Below, piece by piece: positions 1-11,242 of a stretch of 64,000 bases of DNA (position 1 is the first letter of the stretch; each line of letters begins with the position of its first letter). Made by a program: the position numbers and the translations under genes. The notes under the pieces were generated by a model. The model searched no databases, was not told where the DNA came from, and saw only the letters and a list, made by a program, of their open reading frames with translations. Source of the DNA: Sycon ciliatum (taxonomy: Eukaryota > Porifera > Calcarea > Leucosolenida > Sycettidae); contig NC_088649.1 in assembly GCF_964019385.1 (NCBI RefSeq), positions 22,412,435 through 22,476,434 of the forward strand, read 5' to 3'.

Positions 1-420
1 ACAACTATGGGGATGCTTTTTAGTACTCGATTTCAGCATCGAGAGAAGTGGTATTATCGTTTAGACAAAGACCAACACAAAACTTCGACCCATTTATATA
101 GCCAGATCCTGGCACCTCCAAGCAGCATCGAGTGTGGAACTGAAGTCGCTTGGATGCTGAGGGTAGTGTCTGTTCACAAGCCTCGCAGGAGAGCGGTTGA
201 TCTACACGGAAATCAACAGACAAGACCAAACGTCAGGTGTTTTCCTATCCCTATTCGTTTGGTAGAACGCTAGCAATGGAGTGTTCCCAACAACATTCAT
301 GCCACCAATTCACGGGACACCTATGTCGACAAGCATTCTATGTAATGCCCAGACCAGAATACAACCGGGGCCAAATTACCAAGTTGGTGACGACCTACAA
401 AACTGACAAGTTGTGAATTT
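1..420 (-). promoter_or_regulatory. 5' flank of a type-A secreted gene lying left of the window
   Basis: This stretch aligns with the upstream regions of the type-A gene at 3,013-4,326 (positions 4,346-4,800) and of the A/B chimera (28,993-29,185). By that alignment the start codon of another minus-strand type-A gene should lie about 20-25 bases left of position 1. A TATA box read on the minus strand (TATATAAATG) is at about 91-100, at the same place as in the other two copies. The gene itself is not in the window. Confidence 0.6.
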
Positions 421-860
421 AATGTGTCCGTGTCTGCAGAGGCTAAGCTTCCTAATATGGACATACATGTATGAAGACAAAATTGTATGAAAACAGCCTC
501 AAAAATATTCAAAGTTAATATTTTAGCGCTTATCGGGAGCATCATTGGAGTCTTTCCGTTTTTAGTGATTATGATTTCCATATCGTCCACCTCACTTCCT
601 GGTTGGTTTTACATACATGTACTTCGGTTACTTTGGCGGCTATCAAGAATCGGGTATTTTGTCTTTCAAATGTGTACATTGTTATCTACTCTTGCAGGTT
701 TTCTCTATTCCTGCAGGTTTTCTCACTCCGTTTTGTTTCATGAGGCTGCGCATTTTGCCATTTTCCTTTCCTTTTCACGTCTAGCCTTAAGGCATAAATT
801 ATTGTTGTCTTTTCTCCCTTACGTGGCAGGTAGCCATTACGCTTATCGACTTTAAATTTT
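420..860. repeat. Duplicated block upstream of type-A genes
   Basis: The block continues the type-A flank and recurs in part at 4,850-5,040 and about 6,110-6,290. It recurs inverted at 25,757-26,010 and 33,340-33,600. One plus-strand frame encodes a hydrophobic stretch (HFLVGFTYMYFGYFGGYQES) that is matched on the minus strand in the inverted copies (HFLVAFTYLDYFGGYQES). The similar frame across copies could mark an exon of an unknown membrane protein, but no copy has a long open frame, so no gene is called. Confidence 0.45.
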
Positions 861-2499
861 CTGACCCACTACGGCCACCCACTAGTGCTTTTTTTGCGGG
901 GAAGATAAGTCGGACGTTGTAGTACACAATCATTAATTTTAGAAACAGAGGTAATTTGCAATTGAGTTCCGATTGTAGAAGAGACACGAAAACGGAAATT
1001 CACACAAGTACGCACTCAAGCGGAAAGCCTGCCCACAGCATGGCCACAAAACACACGGACACGCACACAGACACAGACACACACAGACACAGACACACAG
1101 ACACAAACCCTCACACACACGAAAGCACACGCAAACACCCACGCCTCTACTGTAAATTCTGCAATAAATCATAATGTGGCGCAATGCCGGAAACATTCGT
1201 GTGAAGGCGACCTGCTCAATTGAGTTAATCATCTCTCAAAAGGTAATCTCCGCTGTCGTCAAACACACATGAGAATCATGATGTATGGGAACAATTCAAC
1301 ATGGTAAAAAAGACATCACATTTGCATGAGAGGTAACTAAAGTGGGAGCATAGTTAAAAAGACATCATTCTGGCATGAGAGGACACTCATGCATTGCTGC
1401 TTTACACCGGGCACGGGGCACAAGCAGTGGACTCTCGGAACACTCTTGGATGAGAGTTTCAACAGCCGTGGATAGAAATATGCAATCCAAGTACATGAAA
1501 CTGTAAAGTCACGTTTCCCGTGAGACTCGACTGGAAGCCAAGCTCTCCGCTCCCCCCCCCCCCCCCCATTGATCAAGCGCATACGTAGCTCGTACAGATG
1601 TGGGAGAACAGACCCACTAAAATATTGAAAGACCGAAAATCCGAATTCCTTGCTCCATGCATCCCAAATTTAAGGCCACGATTTGCCAATTGACTGTGGG
1701 TTGTTGCACGGCTGTAAAAATCCTTCCGCCTCGAACAAGGAGTTAAACCTGGTACCGTCTGTTTCTCAATAATAGTGTTCGACTATGCCTGCGAGCATAG
1801 TTTATTATAAGAAAGCAGTTTCTTGTCTAGTATATACACTGTATATCATGTGCACATTCACACATCTGAAGGTTTGTGGTTTTTCAATAAAATAAACTAA
1901 AATAAACAAGCAGTGGTCGTGGCGAGATTTTCCGATTTGGCATAATCATCCGCTTTGATACGTTCTCATGGGGTATGGCCTCCTGTGGACGGCTATCAAG
2001 AAGACAAGCAAGACGTGTAAAGGGTGTAGACTGTAAATCATTTTATAAAATGCTGTGGAAGGTTAAAGTTGAAAAGGACAGTAAATGAGTGTGTGTTTGA
2101 AGATATTCCTAAATTTCATAGACGTGACAATTGTGTTACCGGCATACTCTATATACGCCGCCTGGTAACTATGTTGGCGTGTCAAAACCATGTGGTCTAG
2201 ATATACGATCGCGCCAGGCACAAAAGATGTCAGATGTCTCTAACATGACTCAGATGAACATTTATGCATGTACATGGACATACTTTTCCACAACTTATAG
2301 CTATCTCGATCACCGAATAATTCAAGCAGGATGTTAACTAGGAAATACACTCTCTATAAAGTACACTGCAGAAATCAATAATCCAAATTCAGCACATTCA
2401 ACAAAGCAGTAGATTGGAAATAGTTGAAGACACAGGTATGTCCACGTCACGTGGCCAGACTAAGTGCGGCAGGGGAAAAGGGTAATAACGTACCAGACA
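861..2499. other. Intergenic, no gene recognised; simple repeats
   Basis: I see no supported gene here. A (CA)n/(CAGACA)n low-complexity tract lies at about 1,036-1,125 and a run of C at about 1,552-1,567. The short frames across the CA tract are cysteine- or histidine-rich artefacts of the repeat. No promoter or poly-A signal could be tied to a gene. Confidence 0.6.
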
Positions 2500-2501
2500 T
2501 A

Positions 2502-2998
2502 CCGTATTTTCCGGGGTATAAGCCGCACCGGGGTATAAGCCGCACCCCCCTTTTTGAAGCAAAATATTGACTAAATGTTGGTATTCGGAGTATAAGCCGC
2601 ACCCACAAACCAAAATTTTTCACACTCATTGACAAATGGCCTTTCTACAAATTTATTATGGTTATGGAGCTAACTACCATGTTAGATCAGAAATAATGAT
2701 TATGAAGTGTTAGTGCACCACAGGTTGCTGCAGAGGTGTTGGTGTATTGCTGTGTTGACTACAGATCACTCCATGTCATCTGCACTATCTTCAGTCTGGA
2801 TGCCACTGATGCAGTAAAAGTGCCGGGATAGCAACACAGGCGCGAAGCTGAGTCGAATGACATGTAACATGAGGTCAGCATGCATACTGATGTATGCTAG
2901 CATTCATTCGCGCAAGCATATTCGGTGTATAAGCCGCAGGGGCGATTTTGGTCCGATTTTTAGCGAAAGAAGTGCGGCTTATACCCCGTAGAATACGG
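2502..2998. mobile_element. Non-autonomous DNA transposon (MITE) with terminal inverted repeats
   Basis: The two ends are inverted copies: CCGTATTTTCCGGGGTATAA on the left, and the complement of the right end reads CCGTATTCTACGGGGTATAA. The element is flanked by TA at 2,500-2,501 and 2,999-3,000, and GTATAAGCCGCACC is repeated several times inside. No coding frame is present. The element lies 14 bases past the stop codon of the type-A gene, so it sits in or replaces that gene's 3' UTR. The superfamily is uncertain. Confidence 0.7.
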
Positions 2999-3012
2999 TA
3001 ATTATTATGTCA

Positions 3013-4326
3013 TTAGAATGCGTCATTCAGCCCATCCTTGTACAGGGTGTTGAGCAGTGACATTCCCAGCACTGAGGACAGTTGGTGATGCTGCAATGCC
3101 AGTTCATTTGCCATCATCAAACCCACCACCAGGTTGACAGATTTGATGACGTCAATACGCCGCCCACTTAGCTTACACAATGCATGTGTTGGCTCAGTCT
3201 CTCCCTGCATGTGACTTCGCTTGGCTGCTTCCGTTTTGAATCTACCTACAATTCCTGGAAATTCGATTTGCAAGAATGAGCTGAGGCAGAATTCCACAAG
3301 TTGTGTGCCCATCTTGAAAACGAACATAGCTTTAGCGCTTGAATGCTTAGACACGCTGTTCTTGATGGCACTGACCTGGACGATACGATTTGTAGCAGAC
3401 ATAAGTGCCCTCCGCAACACAGATGCGACCACGTCAATGCATCTCGAGTCAACGTCCCAACGACCGTCTTGGCGATATAGATATTCGCCTGCCCGCAAAT
3501 CCGGTTCCCAGCACGGCAGAGGAGCAGATCCACCAGAGGAGGCGAATAACATTTCCTGCTGGCGCGAGAGCACGTTTAGCGACAGTTTGGCTTGGAACAC
3601 GGGATCGAGTGGGTGGCGCACTTTTGCTGTTAAAGCCAGGGTCCCACTTTGAGGTTTCAGCGGATGATCCAATTCACATTGCATAATAGTCTGACGGGCT
3701 TTGTCGAACAGCTCTATCTTATTCGAGCAATTAGGGAAGATGACACTTGGGTTGACCATAGGATCAAATCGTATATCTTTGTAAATTTTAATATAAGACA
3801 ACGGGAGCAAGATACAGGCTGGACCTCTGGCCACTCCTATACCTCTCATGCACCGTAATAGTAGCTTTTTCGAAGCTAGCACGATGGCGCAGTACACCAG
3901 TTCTGCCACATCAAGTCTAGCACACCTCTTTGGTGAAGAGCCTCTGCTGGAGTTGCTGACGCTAGCTGTGGAGTTTCTGAGGCTCTGACTTAAACTGAGT
4001 TCGCAGCAGCTCCTACTGCTGTTCGCTTTGCTGAATATGCTTGCGCCAGTCAGGTTCGCCTTGCCAGTCTGCGTATTCGTAGGGCCACTGCTAGGATCAG
4101 GTTGGGCGTTACCGCTGCCGTTCTTCACGTCGCCAGAACAGGTGTACATAAGAAACTCAGCCGTGCTGTACGCGTTGTTCGGATCGCCAACACTGGCCGT
4201 ATCCATTGACATAACAGAACAGGTGATGGATACCAGCGTAGCAAGTGAGATCAGTGAAGTTGAAACCTTGTTACAGGGCCAGAGAGAATACAAGTTTCCC
4301 AGAAGCATGCTGATAATCAGGTCCAA
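3013..4326 (-). CDS. Type-A secreted cysteine-rich protein, unknown family
   Basis: An uninterrupted frame of 437 codons with no intron. I do not recognise the family and assign no function. A hydrophobic segment at about residues 21-40 looks like a signal peptide, so secretion is inferred. Next come a Ser/Thr/Asn-rich linker (about 65-133) with several N-glycosylation sequons (NLT 91, NSS 102, NST 118, NSS 125), a D-V-A-E-L-V-Y-C motif (139-146), a FPNC motif (197-200), CWEPDL (272-277) and WDVDSRCIDV (290-299). The last motifs are shared with types B and C. The linker is specific to type A. The start at 4,326 is supported by a TATA box about 115 bases upstream, at the same spacing as in the related copy starting at 28,979. 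A MITE begins just past the stop. Confidence 0.75.
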   Translation of the reverse strand: MDLIISMLLGNLYSLWPCNKVSTSLISLATLVSITCSVMSMDTASVGDPNNAYSTAEFLMYTCSGDVKNGSGNAQPDPSSGPTNTQTGKANLTGASIFSKANSSRSCCELSLSQSLRNSTASVSNSSRGSSPKRCARLDVAELVYCAIVLASKKLLLRCMRGIGVARGPACILLPLSYIKIYKDIRFDPMVNPSVIFPNCSNKIELFDKARQTIMQCELDHPLKPQSGTLALTAKVRHPLDPVFQAKLSLNVLSRQQEMLFASSGGSAPLPCWEPDLRAGEYLYRQDGRWDVDSRCIDVVASVLRRALMSATNRIVQVSAIKNSVSKHSSAKAMFVFKMGTQLVEFCLSSFLQIEFPGIVGRFKTEAAKRSHMQGETEPTHALCKLSGRRIDVIKSVNLVVGLMMANELALQHHQLSSVLGMSLLNTLYKDGLNDAF

Positions 4327-4329
4327 AGG

Positions 4330-5040
4330 CCGTCAAGTTCCCACCTACAACAATGAGGATGCTTAACTAGTGCTCGATGTCAGCATGCAGCGGAGAGTTG
4401 TTTTAACGTTTAGACAAAGACAGACACAAAACTTCGAATCATTTATAGAGCCAGATCCTGGCCCCTCAAAGCATCATCGAGTGGCGAACTGAAGTCGCTT
4501 GGATGCAGAGGGACAAGCCTCGCAGTAGAGTGGTTGATCTACGCGAGAATCAACCGACAAGACCAAACGTCAGGTGTTTTCCATTCACCCTTCGCCCTAT
4601 AGAATGCTAGCAATGGAGCTTACTCAACAACATTAATGACGTAATGAGTCCGTGCCATGATGGCAATGTGTTGAATGATTAGGTATACAGTATGTAGCTA
4701 GTTGAACGGCCACAAAATCACGGGATACCTATGCCCACGAACATTAGATGTAGTGCCAAGAACAGTATCCAGGCAGGGACCGATTTACCAAGTTGGCGAC
4801 GACCCACTATACATACTATAAACGAAAATGCCAAGTCAGCCACCTGTTGACTAGCTAGAATTTAGTATGTCTGCATCTGCAGAGGTTAAGCTTCCTAATT
4901 TGAACATATGCAGACAGGTTCTAAAACATTCACCAGACTTAGCGCTTATCCGTAGCATTGTGGGAGTCATTGGCTTCTGGCGATATGATTTCCGTATCGT
5001 CCACGGTATTTCTTGGTTGTTTTGACGGTTAGCCAGATGG
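4330..5040 (-). repeat. 5' flank of the type-A gene, duplicated elsewhere
   Basis: Aligns with 1-600, with 28,980-29,185, with 41,420-41,690 and, inverted, with about 26,060-26,330 and 33,640-33,900. This is the least altered copy of the type-A upstream region in the window. It breaks off near 5,045, where SINE-containing sequence begins. Confidence 0.6.
4441..4449 (-). promoter_or_regulatory. TATA box of the type-A gene
   Basis: The minus strand reads CTCTATAAAT here. The matching positions in two paralogous flanks read TATATAAATG (91-100) and ATATATAAATC (29,091-29,100). The distance to the proposed start codon is about 115 bases, leaving room for a 5' UTR of roughly 80 bases. Confidence 0.6.
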
Positions 5041-5059
5041 CAATAACAATTATTATAAG

Positions 5060-5190
5060 GACTACACCATAGCTCAGTGGGAAGAGCATCGCTAGCTACA
5101 AGCGAGGGTCCCTGGTTCGAGTCCTGGTGGTGACAGTCAATTTTTTCTTGAGACTTTTCCCGTTTGTGTCTTTCCCTCAAACTAGTCAAG
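5060..5190 (+). mobile_element. tRNA-derived SINE, copy 1
   Basis: The first 76 bases resemble a tRNA. They hold an A-box-like TAGCTCAGTGG at 5,070-5,080, a stem TCGCT/AGCGA in the anticodon-arm position, and a B box GGTTCGAGTCC at 5,114-5,124. A non-tRNA body follows (CAGACTTTTCCC-like, ending near CTCAAACTAGT). The same head and body recur at 5,340-5,468, and a head-truncated copy is on the minus strand at 58,093-58,178. The shared body shows a SINE family rather than working tRNA genes. Confidence 0.7.
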
Positions 5191-5339
5191 ATTTTCTGGC
5201 CTGGGGCTCCAGGCGTGCTGTGGGTACGTGAAGTGTGTGGGTACAGTGAGGGCTGCGTCCCACCTGCCTGTGTGGATTCACAGGAAGTGTGAGTTACGAA
5301 GTCTGAAGAAAATGTTGAACGGTCTCTGCTGGGATGACG

Positions 5340-5468
5340 ACTACACCAAAGCTCAGTGGGTAGAGCATCGCTAGCTACAAGCGAGGGTACCTGGTTCGAG
5401 TCCTGGTGGTGATAGTCAATCTTTTCTTCAGACTTTTCCTGTTTGCGTCTTCCCCTCAAACTAGTAAA
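5340..5468 (+). mobile_element. tRNA-derived SINE, copy 2
   Basis: Same head and body as the copy at 5,060, in the same orientation, with A box at about 5,348 and B box at about 5,392. About 150 bases of different sequence separate the copies, so this is either two independent insertions or a dimer with a spacer. Confidence 0.65.
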
Positions 5469-6419
5469 AATTACAAATATGTTCTTCCTTTACTAGGGAA
5501 TTCCCACCAGGCGTCACCGCCTCTTTACGGGGAACCCTTGGTATAATCTGATGGATGAGCGAAAATAAGCTGGTGAACTAGACATGCGGCAAGCCGGTGG
5601 AAGTGTATTCCATCTGGCAGCACCCAAATAATAAGTTGCACTGAAACCATAGAGGGTGCTAGCGGGGAGGAGGGGGGCAGAACAAGAGCAGCAGAGACTT
5701 GGCCATGGGTGGTGGCTGCAGTGTGGGCACCATGGGCGCGTAAGGTAAAGCGGTCTCGCAGAATATTATAATTATTAAGTACTGTCCGCAGATTGAGTAT
5801 ACTTCGTAGTATTTTTTTAACAATTGTCCAAAGGCTCTTTTATGGGCGAACAAATGACAATGAAGACAATATTTTGAGTGATCCATAACTTACCCATTGC
5901 GTGAGAGTTCTACACGTCCTACTGTGTACATGTATTCACACGATTGCTTTTCCATGATGTAAGTATACGTAGTGCTAGGTCATTGTGCCCTTCAGAAGCT
6001 GCCTATACTCAAACTAGGAAGCCTAGATTTGCTATTAAGCTTTTAGTTCACACTTTGACTATTTGGGAATCTGTTAAGAATAGCTTATTTGGCCTCTTAA
6101 AGTTCTCCTTTGTTGTCGCAGTACACTTGCAAGTTTTCTCGTTCCTTTTAGATGCAATAGGCTGCGCATTTGGCCATTATTTTTTTCTTTCGACTTCTCG
6201 CCTCACTAAATGAGGGATTATTGTGTTTTCCTCCTGTACGTGGGGGTTTGCACTTTGCCTGTTGACTGGAATTTTCTGATTCACTGATGCTATCAAGAAC
6301 AAACTCGAGGGATAAGCTCATCAGATCGATGGACAGAAAATGTGCGAGTGCCTACGTGGGAAGCAACGCACAATTCCCCATATATCGCGGAAGTTGCAGG
6401 TACCTACATGTATTCGTCG
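5469..6419. other. Intergenic, no gene; part of the duplicated type-A flank
   Basis: No gene is supported. About 6,110-6,290 aligns with 700-870 (the block upstream of the off-window type-A gene). This suggests that the flank of the 3,013-4,326 gene was split by inserted sequence between about 5,045 and 6,110. An 89-codon frame at 5,944-6,213 has no recognisable features. Confidence 0.45.
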
Positions 6420-7362
6420 TTCTTCACCGCTGTTTTGAAATTCACCACTTAGCCCCATCCCTCACACAAACAAGTCAACAAAGAGGCATCTTTGGATTGA
6501 GGAGTGCTGGTTTCGAAACAACTGGTTTGAAGCTCAAAGTAGAGCTGGTATTAGCTCAGAGCAGAGCTGGTGTTAGCTCAGAGCAGAGCTGGTGTTAGCT
6601 CAAAGTAGAGCTGGTGTTAGCTCAAAGTAGAGCTGCGGTTAGCTCAAAGTAGAGCTGCTGTTAGCTCAAAGTAGAGCTGCGATTAGATCAAAGTAGAGCT
6701 GCTGTTAGCTCAAAGTAGAGCTGCTGTTAGCTCAAAGTAGAGCTGCTGTTAGCTCAAGGTAGAGCTACTGTTAGCTCAAAGTAGAGCTGCTGTTAGCTCA
6801 AAGTAGAGCTGCGGTTAGCTCAAAGTAGAGCTGCTGTTAGCTCAAAGTAGAGCTGCTGTTAGCTCAAAGTAGAGCTGCGGTTAGCTCAAAGTAGAGCTGC
6901 TGTTAGCTCAACGTAGAGCTGCAATGCTAAATGGATGTAATATAGCGCAAGGCAGAGCCGCAGCAAATAGCTAGATAACACCAGTTGTGAGAGTGGACCC
7001 GATTAGTGGGTACGATAATTGTGATGGTGTGAATAAGTTGGATAGGGAGGGATGGTGGGAAAAGAAACACTGCTGAAGCACGATCCGTTGTCTGGAAGAG
7101 CACAACAGGGCAAGCAAGATTTGTTTTTCTTTTCCGCAAAATGGGCTAGTGTCATTTGTGATTACGCAGCAAAACAAAGCGCATGACGTCAGTCTTGAAT
7201 GCAGTACAAAGCAATGCAGTGTAGTGTGTGCGCTAGTTCGGATTGTTGCTAACAAGTACTAGCACAGCTAGTACACCATTAGCCCCATCCCTCACACAAA
7301 CAAGTCAACAAAGAGGCATCTTTGGATTGAGGTTCTTCACCGCTGTTTTGAAATTCACCACG
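6420..7362. repeat. Nested direct repeats flanking a minisatellite
   Basis: A 29-base sequence (TTCTTCACCGCTG...) occurs at about 6,420 and again at about 7,333. Just inside each is a 54-base sequence (TTAGCCCCATCC...), at about 6,450 and 7,279. All are direct, so the order is A, B, unique plus minisatellite, B, A. No coding frame is convincing. Confidence 0.6.
6532..6926. repeat. 22-bp minisatellite, about 18 copies
   Basis: Tandem units of GCTCAAAGTAGAGCTGCTGTTA with small variations (GGTGTTA, GCGGTTA, CAGAGCAG). A short palindrome-like AGCTC...GAGCT is present in each unit. Confidence 0.9.
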
Positions 7363-8520
7363 TAAAACACCAACAACAGAAGTACTAATAATACATTTGC
7401 CAACGCACTGCTCAATTGTAACATCTGAGTTCTAAAGTGACGCACACTGCGCAATCTTGCAGATAAAGCCTTCAAAATCGCTGTTTATCTTTCTGCAACA
7501 TTGCGCCGTGTTTGAGGCTTCGGTTTTCCTGAGGCCATTTTCTTAGCAAAACTGATTTTCATGTTTGCATGAGATTCGGAACAGAGCCGATGCAACTGGC
7601 GTAGGCGCCATGGCGAGATAAAACTGTGCTCTCCACAAGGAGCTAACGTCTCTCGTGCACTGTTGAAGCAAGCTGTCATGACAGATATAGCACTCATGAC
7701 GGTCACATCGTAGGTTAAGCGTAATCATGCAATACCCTATTACCTTCTGTGTCCACAGTAACCAGCGCTGATAGCCACGTTCAAATCGCAGCGTACACTG
7801 CAATCGCGGCGATATCTCTTTACACCATGGCCAGCAATCGAGGACATCTGAGAGTTGTAATTTTTGTACTCCTCCGAGGTGTGATTTTTGACGTGCTGGG
7901 CCAAGCACAAGGAAGCCATCTGCAAAAAAACTGCAGAAAATGGTTGTTGTTTGATCCTTTGGTGTAATCTTTGTTTCTAGTCGAAGCTAGTTGCTGTTCT
8001 GAGCAGAAACGCTGAATTTGACTATTTTCTGCATGTACTCATTCATGTACTCATGTACTCAGTCATGCAGTCTCACTCGTATTTTAGCTCTTTTTCTGGA
8101 ATGGATGCTGCTCTGCGCCCCTTGGTGAACATTTCCTGCGCTCGTGGAGCAGCTGAAAAGGACCACTGGTATGTCTGGTTCCTGGTTTGAAAGTGGAGAG
8201 TCGACTTTTGTGCCTTGAAAAAGGAGTAGAGAGCGATAAAGGTACGTCGGTGGCTTATTTTTGAGTGCTCCTCGTACATTTTTGATCGTGATAGAAATTC
8301 TCAGACAAAAGTCAGACCAAAGTCAGCGCGACGATGGCCGTACAGTTTTCTTGTGGATTTTTTAGTTGTTTCATCTCGTATCTATGTCAGTATCGTGATG
8401 GTGAAGTGGAGAGGGTGATTTTCTTCCTCTAGGCTTCGTTCGGCCGACTTTGCTTCGTCCTCGTTGAAAAGTGATCCGGAAAAAAAGGTCGATTCGAAAA
8501 AATTTGTTGATTTTCAAAGT
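7363..8520. other. Intergenic, nothing recognised
   Basis: Short frames only, with no family resemblance and no clear repeats beyond a local ATGTACTCAT direct repeat near 8,035-8,065. Confidence 0.5.
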
Positions 8521-8523
8521 ACG

Positions 8524-9720
8524 TGGTGACATGCGATTGCTGGCTGTGCCAGCTTCATGTTCATGGATTGTCACCAAGACCGTGTGTCATACAAATCCAA
8601 GGAAAAACATAATCACAAGCGGGGTAGGAAAAACATCTCCGGGCGTAGGTTCTGCAATTTGCCATAATGGACGAGTTTTTCTCGCCTTTAATACCGTAAA
8701 ATACAGATTCTGTCCCTGTGTCGCTTCCTTTCAATTCCTTCATGAGTAGAGAATATGTTCTTCGTGTTGTTTGAACTGTGTCCGACTACATGCGAATGAA
8801 TCCAAGGAAACTGGAAAAATGCTGTGAAGGTTTACATGTAAAGGAAGTAACTTGGCTGATGATGCGGTCCATCTGGAAAGAGAAGCAAGCGAAGCTTTAA
8901 CGTCGTTTTTTTCTAGTTCTCAATGCCGTATATTCTGCTCGGCAGGACATGTCTGTTCGTTTGTGCAGAATCCCAGTCTCAGCTGGCTTGGGAACGGAAC
9001 ATAAGTGGACCGAGAAAGGCAAAAGCTGCACGGCTGAATCGACCGTTTACACGTTGTGTGTAGGGCCATCGGATCATTATGGTGCGACAGGTTTAATGCA
9101 TCCTCATACCAGAGTTGAATTAAATCAATTAATTCCTCGTTGCCCATATGATCCAGACCCGAACTAAACTGACTTCGGATCGGTACAAGTCCAATACCTA
9201 CCTACATCGCCAGTTTCGAATTCCTGCCCGCTCTACCGCATCTGCGGCAAGTGCCGCTGTCGGTTGTGACTTTTTTTTGTATTTTTCGGAGGAGCTCTCC
9301 GTCTCATAAGTGGAAAATGTTTCCTTTACTAATACGGTCAGCCATCTGAATCCAAGAACGCGCATCACATCTCAGATTTCCATTCAGTGATTCACATTAG
9401 TCCGCCGACCCGGCAAGAGCTTATTGGTATGTGCTCCTACGGTTAAGAATGCTATGTGTTCGGTGGAATAGGGAAGAAGCCTTCCGAAACACAATGCGGC
9501 AAAACCCCAGCATCATAGGCTGGAAGTATAGCGGATGGTTTCTGAACAACGCCGTACATGTGCTGAACACAAGACAATAATATTATGCTACTACCGAAAG
9601 TGTGCGCCGTCAGAGATGACGTACGCTGGTGACGCTCCAGACCCCAGATGTGCCTTCGTGTTCACCAGTCGTGACAACTTTGGCGGATCTTGCAGTTCTT
9701 TTATGAAATCCAAACATAAA
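8524..9720 (+). pseudogene. Kelch-like gene remnant, beta subtype (plus-strand copy)
   Basis: This diverged copy matches the minus-strand beta copies at 23.8-25.0, 53.3-54.6 and 62.6-64.0 kb. The first exon ends at 8,745 (...VKYRFCPCVASFQFLHE) before a GTAGAG donor. An intron of 200 bases ends in CAG at 8,945, and the next exon starts with a MSVRLC motif. Further on come CSYG...ECYVFGGIG (about 9,434-9,470) and APDPRCAFVFTSRDNF (about 9,635-9,680), which read like kelch repeats (P-x-PR...YVFGG). Several in-frame stops between these pieces indicate decay. The kelch assignment is from motif reading only. Confidence 0.45.
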
Positions 9721-10907
9721 ACAGGCGTGATGGGATTCGAATGCCCCACACTTGTATACTGGAAATCCCGGATCGAAACCACGAGGCAACCAGGACCCGT
9801 ACAAAAATGCACCCGCGATGGTCTGGGCGCAGCACTGTCTCAGCAGGAGCAAAAATCCGAAACAAACTGGTCAAACCCTTAAAACAAACTGGTCAAACCT
9901 TTCAAAACAGAAATTACATGTAAAACCGGAAAACCTGGCCTAAAAATAAACTTCAATTGTACCGAAAACAAAGTATATAGCCAGAATTGTGAAGCGATGC
10001 AGAGACGGAATCTGGAGAAAAAACTAAAAATATTTAAATACTTGTATATCCCATCGAATTTTGCAAAACACTACGCGTCTATAGTTTTGAAATGGACTGT
10101 AGCGTTCACGTTTTCACTCACGCCCTCACACTTGCTTCCTCCTCTCTCACACACTCGTTCCCCTCTCTTTCTCCCCCAATCTCTCTATCTTTGTCTGTTC
10201 CCTATCTTCTCTATCTTTTTCTCTCTGTCACTCTCAGGTTCTCATTCTGACTTTCCCACGCACTATCCCTTTTCTCCCTCCGCGGTGCGTGCCTTGATCA
10301 CGAGACAAGCCGTGGTAGGAGCGCATCTCAAGTTGCTTATACGGCTTTTACAGCACCAACACGCCCTTTGTGTTCTTCTTAGGTCCTTTGTGTTCTTCTT
10401 AGGTCCTGGTTGTTCTTTTTTGTTTCTGCTGCATTTTATGCAGGCATATGGAAGTGCCAAAAACGCAGTTCAAATGCGGTCGAGTCCACCAACTAAACCA
10501 GATTGTGAGCAGTCAGACGTGCGCAATCAAGCATAAAACTGGAAAGGAGTACTCAGACAATAATCCTGTTGTTATCTTCCTGTACTACACTCATGATGTA
10601 TGCAAAACAGAGGGCTTGGAAAGCCAGGTATACTCTCTACCACTCGAAAGGTCAGCTTTTCTACATTTTTCGGAAAGGTCAGACGCCGGAACCTGCGGAT
10701 CCGTCCGTTTTGACTATTGTTGATATATTATACGCCACCCGGGTCCAGCTATTAGCATGGTAGGGAACGGCCATAGCGATGATTGATGGATAGGGTTTGT
10801 TTGTCGCAGTATCAAATTCACGTTTAGGTGAGCTTTTCCCAGCCCGCACTGCACTAGGGTCCACATGTACAGAGATTGCACCAATAGTAATGCGTAAAGT
10901 ACAAGTA
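9721..10907. other. Intergenic, no gene; short tandem duplications
   Basis: A doubled AAACAAACTGGTCAAACC occurs at 9,860-9,900 and a doubled TTTGTGTTCTTCTTAGGTCC at 10,366-10,406. A pyrimidine-rich tract lies at about 10,130-10,240. No supported gene. Confidence 0.5.
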
Positions 10908-11085
10908 CCGTAAAACCTGTCAAGGCGACCACTCGGATAAGGCCACCGCCTGGCCCAGACGATCACTGCAGCCAGGACCAAGGGATGCTATTTTCAGTCA
11001 AATTACCCTGGATAAGGAGACCACCTGGTTACAGAGACCACACTTTGAAGGTCCCTTGAGCGGTCGACTTAGACAGGTTTAAGTG
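10908..11085. mobile_element. 178-bp MITE with CAGTAAAACCTGTC-type ends
   Basis: The ends are CCGTAAAACCTGTC and, complemented from the right, CACTTAAACCTGTC. TA flanks both sides (10,906-10,907 and 11,086-11,087). Full or partial copies lie at 22,166-23,502 and 53,058-53,283. TA target sites and CAGTA-like ends fit a pogo/Tc1-type non-autonomous element. It lies directly upstream of the type-B promoter at 11,161. Confidence 0.65.
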
Positions 11086-11160
11086 TACTGTCTTAGTGCG
11101 TTGCACATATATAATGTTCCATGACTGTCAGCGTTCTGTTTGTTATTCATACTGGACAAC

Positions 11161-11168
11161 TATAAAAG
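11161..11168 (+). promoter_or_regulatory. TATA box of the type-B gene
   Basis: TATAAAAG lies 75-82 bases before the ATG at 11,243. With a start site about 30 bases downstream the 5' UTR would be about 50 bases. The box falls inside an in-frame upstream extension of the reading frame, which argues against using the earlier ATG at 11,096. Confidence 0.6.
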
Positions 11169-11242
11169 CCAGCACACGATTACCTTCTGAAGAAGGCAAA
11201 TTTGAATGCGTGTCGACTAACCCCACTTGCAGATCTCGAAAC

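Noticed and set aside
956-1232. Cysteine/valine-rich and histidine/threonine-rich frames on both strands
   Set aside because: They are translations of a CA/CAGACA simple repeat and show no other coding signal.
5060-5135. Functional tRNA gene
   Set aside because: A and B boxes are present, but the acceptor and anticodon arms pair poorly, the loop lacks the usual T33, and a SINE body shared by three copies follows.
4851-5459. A 202-codon minus-strand frame with an internal repeat (HHQDSNQ..PSLVASDALPTELW)
   Set aside because: The repeat is two copies of a tRNA-derived SINE read backwards, a common source of false proteins.
6532-6926. CRISPR-like array
   Set aside because: The 22-base units follow one another without spacers, so this is a minisatellite, and the genome is eukaryotic.
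11096-11242. The upstream ATG at 11,096 as start of the type-B gene
   Set aside because: It would place a TATA box inside the coding region and hide the signal peptide. The ATG at 11,243 fits the related gene at 28,384.
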